From positions 5,518,501 through 5,582,500 of the forward strand of contig JANTQA010000051.1 in the NCBI GenBank assembly GCA_027625915.1: a DNA stretch of 64,000 bases. Reading direction: 5' to 3'. Both the position numbers and the translations under genes were made by a program. This document shows, in pieces, positions 55,194-64,000 of this stretch. The notes under the pieces were generated by a model. The model worked only from the letters and a program-made list of their open reading frames with translations. It made no database searches and had not been told where the DNA came from. Position 1 is the stretch's first letter; the number at the start of each line of letters is the position of its first letter. The DNA is from Anaeramoeba flamelloides. Taxonomy: Eukaryota > Metamonada > Anaeramoebidae.

Positions 55194-57020
55194 AAACGAA
55201 ACAAACTTTGTCTGTTAGGGTGACGCAAAGCTGTTTTGGATTAAAAGTGAGTAAATAAAAGAAAAAAAAAGTTTTTTTTAAGTTTATGTTTATTTTTATT
55301 TTAGTTTTTTTTTTAATTAAGAAAAAAATACTTTACTTTTGCTTTCTCAAAATTTCACAATAGAAGTCAAATCCAAGAAATCAAACAAACCAACTCTTCT
55401 CCACAATTCACCATAATTTTCTCTATTAATTGAAGAAAAAAAATTATTTTAACGAAGGGTGAAATATTACAGATGAATACAAAGTTTGATTATGACTTGT
55501 TATTTTATTTTGTTGTTGTTTTTTATTTATTTGTTTAAGATAATGGTTGGTGCTAACTGTTTAAAAAATGAAGAAATGGGAAAAAATGATATTTAAAAAA
55601 AATTTGAAATTGTGGAAGTTGAAATTTACTGTAGAGGAGAGTTCTATTTTGTGTAACTTAGAGACAACTTCTTCTGACACATTTTATTTGAAGAAATTTA
55701 TTTTCTTTGAGATCTTTGAAAAATATAGGAATGGTGACTTAAATTAAATTTTTTAGACTGTATTTTTTTTTTTTTTTTTTTTTTTGATTTATCCAAATTG
55801 GTTATTAATAAAGTAATATCAGGGTTTTATCAATGTCATTTTTTAATTTAAATTAAATTTAAAATACTTAATTCAAGATTTTTTTCAAATAAAAATAACT
55901 TGTGTTTTTGAAAATTTTCAAAAAATCCTTTTTTTTCGTTTTTATTTTCAAATTTCGAATTTTTTAGTAATAAAAAATTAAAAATTTCACATTTTTTTTT
56001 CTTTCGAATATCAAACCTTATTGTATTAACAATTGTAAAAAAAATTTCAGGAAAAAGTGTTTTTTAAATATTATTTTTTGCTATTTTAGTTGGTCTAAAA
56101 AGATAAAAATGATAAATATCAAAGAAAAAAATAGCATAAAAATTTGAATTTTTAATATTGAAAAAAAATTCTTTTTTATTTATCATAGTATGTTTGAAAA
56201 TTTTTTTGTCTCAGAAACAATTAAAAAAAAAAAATTAACTATATTTTGATCAAATTTGATTTTTTTAAATTTATAACATTAGTAAAAAAATAAAAAAATT
56301 TTTAAAAAAATTTAAATTTGATTTTTTCAAAAGATTTTCACAAAAATTTCCTCTACGTGTTAAAGTACCTTACTGATAACGATATATTTTTTCTCAAAAA
56401 AAATGTAATTTTTTCTAAAAAAATTGTATAAAAAAATAAAAAAATGAAAAAATGAAAAAAGTACCTTTTTCGAGGTTTTTTTTTTTAATAGGACAAAAAA
56501 TCATTAAATACCGTAACTAAACACTTTTAAACTTGAATAAGCATGTTTAAATAATGTTTTTTATAAGTATTTATTTTTAATTTTTTATAGTTTAATCTAG
56601 AAAAAAAATTTCAAATTTTTTGTTTCCACTTGTGTAAAGATCTCTCAAAACAACAAAAAAAGGAAAAACTAGAACAAAAATGAAATAAGAAATCAAATTA
56701 ATATCTTCAACTTTTGAAGAACATATTAAAGGATTGATAATTATATACACAATTATTGATAATGATATTTGCTGCTCTTTAAAAAAAAAATAAAAAATCA
56801 GCTGAGAATCAATAAGATTTTAGGTTCTTTGGTTAGTCTGGAAAAAAAATCTTGTGGAAAATTAGGGGTTGAAGGCGATTAGACAGATTGTAGAACAAAA
56901 AATAATTATTGACACTTCTTAATTTTAACCATCAATTTTTTGAGATTTTTAAAGAAATCAAAGCCCAGTAAAAAAATTCAAAGCTTGTTCAATTATTAAA
57001 TATTACAAGATTACTTTTAG

Positions 57021-57126
57021 CAGTTCGTTGCTAAACAATGAAAATTTTGAAGATCAAAATCGATTTAAAGGGGAAGAGGAAGAGGAAGAGGAAGACATAG
57101 ACGAAGACGAAGAAGATAATGAATAA
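57021..57126 (+). CDS. exon-like island encoding an acidic tail
   Basis: After an acceptor-like ACTTTTAG, the frame reads SSLLNNENFEDQNRFKGEEE and continues as an uninterrupted run of Glu/Asp to DEEDNE and TAA. Acidic C-termini like this are common in histone chaperones and nucleolar proteins, but no domain is present to decide. A second open stretch on the same strand (about 56694-56792, ISSTFEEHIKGLIIIYTIID) could belong to the same gene or relic. Confidence 0.25.
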
Positions 57127-57766
57127 GAAATTACTGTTAAAATAAGAAAATAAAAACATTACTCTTGAATGATAATAAATTAATAAACCATTTGATTATT
57201 TGAAATAGGCTTTTATTTCAAATATATAATACTTGTTTGGAATTAATTAGTTGAAAAATGTGGTTATTTATTTTTCAATAATTTATTAAACTCTAAAAAA
57301 ATCTGAGAATAATAAAATTAAAAAAAATGTATTTTGTTGGACAAATTAAAAAATAATCAAGAATCATTTATTTTAATAAATATTGAAGTCTTCAGTAATA
57401 AAGACATATAGTTGCTAATGAGCGGTATAATGAACATTAATATGAAGGTGTTTAAATTTTATTAAAAAAAAAAAAAAATGAATAAATAATAAATAAAAAA
57501 TAAAAAAAACTGTAAAACAATACTGATAAATTCAAAAAAATGTACCAAAATTTTTTTGTTCAATTTCCTTTTTTAAATATTTTTAACTCGATTTGAAGAA
57601 AGAATTTCATTTATTAAAATCTAAAGAAACATTAAAAAATTGTTGATTTTTGAAATGGGATGCTTTGAAAGTCGAGTTACCAGCTTTATAAAAACAAAAC
57701 TGAATGAAAAATTTTTTTAACCTTTTTTTGAATTACAATCAAGATAATAAATATTGTTGATTTAAT

Positions 57767-58978
57767 TTAAAGAATTAAACATTTCCCTTTCTTTTTCTCT
57801 TTGGTTGTTTCATTGTTATTGTTGTTGTTATTTTGGTTGGAATTATTAGAGTTAGGATTTTTTTCGCCAATAACGATTCGAATAGCATTATTGAAACAGG
57901 TATGCAAATTCTTTTGTGTTAAAGCAGACATCTCTTCATAACCTGCAGCACCTAGCTCCTTGGCCATTTTTTTGCCTTGCTCTGTAGAAACGGGCTTGAT
58001 GTTGTTTTGAGAGCAGTAGTCTTGATCTTCTCGAAGATCCAACTTTGTGCACACTAACATGAATGGTGTCTCGGCACAATGCTCGCGAACTTCTGGAAGC
58101 CACTTGTATTTGATATTCTCAAGAGATGTTGGGGAAATAGAAGAAAACATCATCAAAAAGATGTCTGTTCCTGGATAACTAAGTGGTCTTAATTGATCAT
58201 AATCCTCTTGTCCAGCTATGGTATTTTGGTGTTATGGATAATGGTTATCAGTAAGGGTGTTTGAATAAAAAGAAAAGTGGAACCATTTCATTTATCACAA
58301 TAAGGACAGAAAAGAAAAGAAAAGAAAAAGAAGAAAAAAAGTAATTTTAGTTTTTTTAGTTTGTTTTTGTTGTTGTTGTTTGTTGTTTTGCTTACCTGTA
58401 TCCCATAAGGTTAATAAAATTGGATTTTCATCGACAGTTACATTTGTTGAAAAATTGTCAAACACGGTGCTATTGATCCAGAAGATCAAGAATTTTATAA
58501 AAAAAAAAAAAGATTTAGATCAAAAAGAAATAACTTTACAAGAAAATATTTTTGATAGATAAAAACTTACGCTATTAATTGTATTTTTATTTGGTGGTGA
58601 AAATTGGTTATTCAATAAGTCAAAAAAACAATAGAATTCTTTGAAATTCGGTCTTGTGTTGATGTAGTAAAAAAAAATTAAATATAACTTACGCTATAGA
58701 TATTATAAAAAAGAAATAGGCTTTTGTAAGCATCAAAAATAAAAGGAATGAAGAAAAAGTATGGAGAAATATTTACAACATATCTTTTTGGAAACTCATT
58801 TTTAGCAAAGCTCATTAGAGCACATGTTTTTCCAACAGCACCATCTCCTACAGCAACAACCTTTTGAAAAAAGTAAAAAACAATAATTGTAAAGAACAAA
58901 ATAATTTCGTGAGGATTTTGAGTGTAAAATCTCAAAATAAAAAGTGACTTTAATTACCTTAACTTCGAGTTTTGACAT
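57767..58978 (-). CDS. Rho/Rac-family small GTPase with two predicted 1-nt exons, complement(join(57767..58215,58396..58469,58571,58693,58777..58860,58958..58978))
   Basis: This is a GTP-switch protein that controls actin and membrane dynamics at the plasma membrane. The product is 209 aa. G1 is GDGAVGKT (12-19); switch I reads YVPTVFDNF (34-42), with the Mg-binding Thr37; switch II is [18 protein letters not shown]4 is TKLD; G5 is SAL. A Rho insert is present, followed by an Asn-rich linker, a Lys cluster and CLIL, a CaaX box for geranylgeranylation. Exon 1 is 21 nt (MSKLEVK). Exon 2 ends at Val35 (GTT then GTAAAT). The next large exon begins CACCGTG, so two bases are missing for the conserved Pro36 codon. 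Two sites, each TAG-C-GTAAGTT, supply C and C, giving CCC. Donors are GTAATT, GTAAAT, GTAAGT, GTAAGT and GTAAGC. The introns are 97, 83, 121, 101 and 180 bp. The gene identity is certain; the 1-nt exons are inferred. Confidence 0.92.
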
Positions 58979-59649
58979 AAATGATAAATAAGAAAATGTA
59001 AATTTTTAAAAGAAAAATATTCAAAAAAAATGAAATATTTACAGTTTATTTTTTTTAGGTTTGTGACAAATAAAAGGTGTTTAGGACAATTTTATGATTT
59101 GTGTTTGGTTGGTTGTTTTTTGAAAGGTTGAATTTTTTGTTCTGAAAAACTGGTTAATGTAGTAATTGAAAAATGTAATCTTACTTACTTTCTTGTTATT
59201 TTTATTTCTTTTACAGGCAATTGAAAAAACTTTTAAAATACATTAAATCAGACCATTTGAAAACTGTAAATTATCATTTATTTTGCCCTTGACACATATA
59301 TTGAAAACCGTCAAAACTTATAAGTAATTCCGCTTTTTTTTTTTAGCAGAGGTCTTTGAATATCTAGAACACAATTTCATTCTCCATGCACATTCAAAAT
59401 CACTTTTGTGGTTATATTATAAATATGTGTAAGGGGTGAAAAAATATTAATATTTTACCTTTCAAAAATACGTACTTATTACGACTTTTGTGGAAACAAA
59501 TAATTGTTTTATGAAATTCAACCAAAGATCTCATTTTTATGAATAAATTCCTTTTTTCTTCTTTTAAAATTGACTTAATGACCACTTCTTCTTGTTAACA
59601 TATTGTATTAAAACTCGAGTTTTATTTTTCTCTCTTCACTGATCAAATA

Positions 59650-60900
59650 TTTTGAGTACCTACTAATTTGTTTTTTACCCATCAAGTAACTCATTACTCT
59701 TATTTATTTTTTTAACAAAAAGTAATAGAGTAATTATTAACACAATGATACAATCAAACCTGAGAAAAAAACCCATTTATCAACTTTAATGAATCAATAA
59801 TCATTTTTAACAAGAGTTCATTTTTCCCACCTTAATTTTTCAGTAAAAATATCTTGATCCTACTTTTTGTTTAGATTTTTGGATCTAAACAGAAAAAAAA
59901 AATTAATTTTGAAGAAATCTAACTTTTAGTATTTTTCAGAGAGTCTTTATGAATAACTAACCTTTAAACTTTAATCTTATTTTAAAAAAATATAATAAAA
60001 ATCAATCAAATAATGAATTCTGGAAGAACTTTAAAAATCGATCCTTCTTTTTTATCTACAATATTTAGTACAATTCTTGAAATTACAAAGATTATAGAAA
60101 TATTCACTTCCAAATATCCAGAGTTTAAATAACAGACTTTTATTATTTAAATCAGTTGTTTGTTAATCTCTATTTTTTTTTTTTTTTTATCAGAATTAAT
60201 ATAAAATTTTTTATTTATTTAAAAATCTTTGAAAAAGGCTCGAGAAATAATAAAAAATAAAGCCTATTGATAAGTCAAACTTTTGAGTTGTTAATGACTT
60301 ACTGAAATAATTAAGATTACGTTATTAATTATCGATGAAAAATCACCAAATTCACGAGTATTTCTTTTGGTTATGAGTTGAATTGTCCAGGTTCAGAAAA
60401 AGGTATTTTGTGAGAATTTTTAATTTAATGGTTTGGCTATTTTTCCTTTTATTTTTTTGATTGATAAAAAGAAAAAAATGTTTCAAACGTTTCTTTGAAT
60501 CTAATAATTCTAGTTTTTATAAGTTTAAAAAATTAATATATTTTGATTGATTTTAAGTTCATTTTTTATTCAGATTTATTACAAGATTAGTGGTTGAACT
60601 TTTAAATTATATTTTTATATTCTTCTTTCACGACAATTAGATTTTTTTTAAATAATTTGGAATTAATCATTTTTTTGTAAATAATTCAGAAAATAGTTGG
60701 ATTTTGTACTTTTCAAAAATGTTGAAAAATGGAACAAACCTTTAAAAAGAATAATCTATTTCATAAAATAGAACAAAAAGGAATTTTAATATTGTTGTCC
60801 GAAGATTTTTACGTCATTTTAAAAATTTTCAAGATATGGTAAATTTTGTTCAAATTTATTTTTGAATTTAATTGAAGATTTTTTTTATTATTTTAATAGT
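59650..60900 (-). repeat. dispersed repeat R1, copy e (inverted)
   Basis: It aligns with copy d. Shared blocks include GTTCATTTTTCCCACCTTAA, GAAGAAATCTAACTTTTAGT, TTAATCTTATTTTAAAAAAA, the TGTGAGAATTTTTAATTTAA region and GATTTTGTACTTTTCAAAAA. It is more diverged than copies c and d. Confidence 0.55.
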
Positions 60901-62901
60901 CCCGAAAAGTCAATTATGCATATAAGATATATTACTATAATTATCATTGGGGATCTATAAAATATAATAATAAGGAGTATGAAACTTGGGATAGGGATAA
61001 AAAAATTATATTGTAAAATCATCCAAACCAACTTATTTTTGCTGAGGTATGATAGATATGAAACTAAAATTTATTTTTAAGATGTTGTCCAAAAAATATT
61101 TTATTTAAAATCCGAGCCCAAAATCTGAATTTGAGAATGAAATACACACAAATTCAAACTTTTTAATAAAAAAGGAAACTCTAATATTTAAAAGTGGTGA
61201 GTTTTTTTAAAAATTTCGTAAAAAAAGATTTCTAAAATTGAGCAAGTGTCAAAAGAATCTTTTGTATCTTATTATTTTTGGTTGAACATTGCGTTAAAAA
61301 ATAAAATAATTAATAAACAAAAAAATAAAGAAAACTTTTTTTCTTATTTTTTTTTTTACATCCAAAAAGTTCCAATACTTTTTAGATATTAAGAATATAT
61401 AACTTATATAATTTTTTATTATAGATTTTGAAGAATAAACTAAATATTTTATATTTTTTTTATAAAATTCTAAATTGAAAAAATCCCTTTAAATTTAGAT
61501 TTTTTTTTTTTCTTCAATTATTCTTACTTGATCATTTATCCAGGACACAAATCATTAGAAAGTTAAAATATAAAAGCCTATAACAAAAAATACATAAAAA
61601 TTTAACAAAATCGAACAATAAGAAGTTTATGATGTCAATATAAAACTTATAAAAAAATTAAACTCGAAAACGCAGATGAAAAATCACAGCTTTAAATGAT
61701 TGAATTATCAAACATATCTCTAAAGAAGAAATAACAATACTAACAAATGAGTCCAATACAGTGGTCTTAAAACATATATTCATAAATTAGAAACGAATAC
61801 GAAACCTTCAAAAAAGTAATAAAAATTTACATAGAAACAATGAATCAGATTTTTATCTCATTTTTATTTAAAATCATTACTATTTACAAAAAAAAAATAC
61901 AATAATTGGTCGCATTTTATCAAAGAAAATTTCAAAAAAAAAATAAAAAATTTTTTTCTTGAAAATTTCAATCAAATCAATTTTAGAGAAAATTTTAAAT
62001 CCTGTTAATATTAATAACAATCTGCTCATGTGAAATATTATCTTTGATAATTTTTAAGTATTTTTTGACTAATATAAATATTAAAGAGGAAATAGATGAT
62101 ATCTTAAAGTTACTATAGTAGTTTATATCTTGGGATTTAAATCAAAATTTTCCTCGAAATTGGGCCAATTTAATATTAAATTGTCATCTTTTTTATTTTT
62201 ATTATCAGAAATAGGGTATTTGAAGAAAAATTTACTGAAAGTATCAATAAAAAAATAAATAAATTATTTTTTAATTATAATTTTTTTTTGCATGCGGTAT
62301 GTTCTTATTTATAATAAGTTAGCCTTTGATAACCAAAAATAAATCACTGCCAATATAATTTTTATTGTTGAGAATTCACTCATATTAATTTTTCTTTTTG
62401 GATCCACTTTAAGAGTCAAAAAATGTTTTTTTTCAAAATACTAAGATGATCTTCATTCCGAATCTTTGTACAGTGCATTAATAATCTTACATCACTTCGT
62501 AAAATCTCAATTATTACTTTCTTACAGACTAAAATTTGATTATATCACGACAATTACTTTTTAATCACAATAATAAATGGATTTTTGAAAGAGAAAATAT
62601 GTTGAATAAAGTGTTATTAATTTCGGATATTTTAAAAAAAACAATAATACAATAAAAAACGTGTATTAAACCTATACCCCCTTTACGGGACAAATTTTGA
62701 AGGAATAAGGAAATAAAAATAATTCTGAAATTAATTCACAAAAATTTGAATTTATATAAAAAAATCCGCGTAAAAAAAATTTTCCAATAAAAATTTCTTA
62801 ATATTAGATAATTTTGTAACTTATATTTTGTTTAAAATCTCTAACTTAAATGTGGTATTGGTTATAAAGGACTATATAAATCTTTTTATAGAGATAACCT
62901 C

Positions 62902-62910
<9 letters not shown>

Positions 62911-62957
<47 letters not shown>
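62911..62957. repeat. (CA)n microsatellite
   Basis: The run is a pure CA dinucleotide repeat of 47 bases, followed closely by a short (AT) run at about 62970-62985. Confidence 0.9.
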
Positions 62958-62960
<3 letters not shown>

Positions 62961-63899
62961 CTTACATACATATATATATATATATTGATAATCATTTATT
63001 TCAAATTTCACAAACAAAAAGTTTGGGTTAAAATAAAGAGAAAAAAATTTTTTTTTTTTACAAGATTTTATAAAAAGGTCTATTAAAAAATACCCAATAT
63101 AATAAAAATAATAAAGACCCTAGGGTGTTCCAAAATTGATCTTTCAATTTCTTTATTAAAATTTCAACATGAAAACAAGAGTTTATATTTAAAGATGACC
63201 TGTTAATTAATAAAAATATGATTTTTTAAATCGATGTGTTATTAAAAAATTCATTAAAAAAAAGGAAAATGTAAAGATTGGACTGTGATTTACTTTTGTT
63301 CTTTCCACAAATAGAACAGTAAATAGTATTTTTAGTTTCAAAAAATCATTTTTCTCAATAATCTTCATACATTGAAAAATATTAAAAAATGGGAAAATAT
63401 AACTTTAGAAAAATAGAAATTCTAAAGTGTTCAATTCAATTATTAGGTTCTAAACACCAAAAAATCAAATAAAAATGGTCTACAATATCTTGGAAAATGA
63501 AAAACTTTCTGATAAGCCTCAAACTTTTAAAAATGATTATTACCAAAAATTGATAATTAATCAGAATTTTCCAGTTATAAATTTTTTTTATTTTAATCCA
63601 ACAAGACACCCCAACCCATAAAAGACAATCGAATTGGATTTTATTTACAAAAACCCATTTATTCAACAAACTATGATCTTGTTTTCAACTTAAATAATAG
63701 AACCTTCACAAAAAATTCCTAAATAACAAACCAAATAATATCATTTTTTCCACCTTTTTTGATTTTTGTTAAATTTTTTTTTATTGAAAATTACCAAAAG
63801 AACAAAATAGAAAAAAACAAAAATCAGTCCATTGAAACACAAATCAAAACCACAACCAACACCACCATTCCATACCCTTTAACAAATATATGACGTGTG

Positions 63900-64000
63900 A
63901 TGGAATTACCAGATTTATTTAATCTCAAGAACAAGTCCAAGCCACCATTCTTTCTTTTAATTAAATTTTTTCTTTTAGTCTTTATCAGTTATGTGTGTGG
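63900..64000 (+). CDS. possible N-terminus of a membrane protein (cut by window end)
   Basis: From the ATG at 63900 the frame stays open to the window edge: MELPDLFNLKNKSKPPFFLL, then a hydrophobic run IKFFLLVFISYVCG. A short hydrophilic N-terminus followed by a membrane segment with basic residues before it suggests a signal anchor or a first transmembrane helix. The preceding 100 bp are CA-rich, which is unusual here and fits a 5' leader. It could still be chance, or the frame could contain a splice site at TTTTAG|TC. Confidence 0.35.
   Translation, partial: MELPDLFNLKNKSKPPFFLLIKFFLLVFISYVC

Larger units (their letters stand above)
53082..56634. repeat. 3.5 kb stretch with inverted ends
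   Basis: The left edge has ACACAAGTGGAAACATTTTT. The right edge has the complement type AAATTTTTTGTTTCCACTTG followed by TGT. The sequence between holds M1 copy E, the GATA microsatellite and a palindrome group, but no long frame. It may be one large non-autonomous element or two diverged elements in opposite orientation. Confidence 0.35.
47864..57766. other. 9.9 kb intergenic region between PPDK and the Rho GTPase
   Basis: No complete gene was recognised. It contains three TA-flanked MITEs (49935, 51301, 53963), one small M2 element (50796), three exon-like islands (50285-50398, 52256-52316, 57021-57126), a large inverted-end stretch (about 53082-56634), a GATA microsatellite and a group of palindromes (54889-55193). 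Confidence 0.6.
58979..63899. other. intergenic region to the right of the Rho GTPase
   Basis: It begins with the Rho promoter side. It contains R1 copy e (about 59650-60900, inverted), a (CA)n microsatellite with an adjoining (AT) run (62911-62985) and long A/T-rich sequence. No gene was recognised. The last 100 bp before 63900 become rich in CA/CAA (ACCACAACCAACACCACCAT), unlike the rest, and may be a 5' leader. Confidence 0.6.

Noticed and set aside
58470..58489. Using upstream in-frame sequence (IFWINS) to fill the Rho gap
   Set aside because: It would replace the conserved YVPTVFDN with an insertion; the acceptor CAATAG directly before CACCGTG is the better site.
58681..58860. Extension of the Rho exon past GTT into ...[13 protein letters not shown]
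   Set aside because: It reads through the predicted intron and destroys the conserved switch I; the GTAAAT donor after Val35 fits all Rho proteins.
62828..63031. Frame with a Thr-His repeat
   Set aside because: It is a translation of the (CA)n microsatellite.
1..64000. CRISPR arrays, rRNA genes and tRNA genes
   Set aside because: I saw no direct repeats with regular unique spacers and no tRNA B-box-like GGTTCGANTCC in cloverleaf context, nor any rRNA core. Short or divergent non-coding RNAs could be missed by eye.

Overview
The window reads as nuclear DNA of an AT-rich, intron-containing eukaryote with sparse genes. Evidence is the eukaryotic cytosolic ribosomal proteins uL16 and uS9, a cap-binding eIF4E, a poly(A) ribonuclease (PARN), a Rho GTPase with a prenylation box, and GT-AG introns throughout. 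A cytosolic-type pyruvate phosphate dikinase (PPDK) and long A/T tracts suggest an anaerobic protist, perhaps an Anaeramoeba-like metamonad or an anaerobic amoebozoan. That placement is inference and cannot be settled from the sequence alone.

Layout, left to right: eIF4E (+, three exons, one intron of 5.46 kb); a repeat-filled gap; ribosomal protein uL16/RPL10 (+, three exons); a gap with a possible transposase relic; PARN deadenylase (-, two exons, 2.2 kb intron); an acid-sphingomyelinase-like secreted phosphodiesterase (+, four exons, 4.2 kb intron); ribosomal protein uS9/RPS16 (+, three exons); about 6.5 kb of nested foldback repeats; a small PH-domain protein with a myristoylation-type N-terminus (-, one exon); a nicotinamide riboside kinase-like gene (-, one exon) between two inverted copies of a roughly 1.2 kb repeat; PPDK (-, two exons); a 10 kb gap with palindromic elements, microsatellites and a few exon-like islands; a Rho-family GTPase (-); a repeat-rich gap; and the first codons of a possible gene at the right edge. 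The genes are monocistronic and functionally unrelated: two translation components, an initiation factor, mRNA decay, glycolysis, NAD salvage, signalling and lipid/nucleotide hydrolysis.

The most striking observation is in the Rho GTPase gene. The coding sequence can only be joined cleanly, keeping the invariant switch I proline, if two consecutive single-nucleotide exons are used. Each is a C between TAG and GTAAGTT (at 58693 and 58571), and together with the first base of the next exon they make the codon CCC. Most non-coding sequence is built from short palindromic or foldback element families: a TA-flanked 195-315 bp family with CAGTCAG ends, composite hairpin clusters, two other foldback families and a long dispersed repeat. 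Several lie inside introns.
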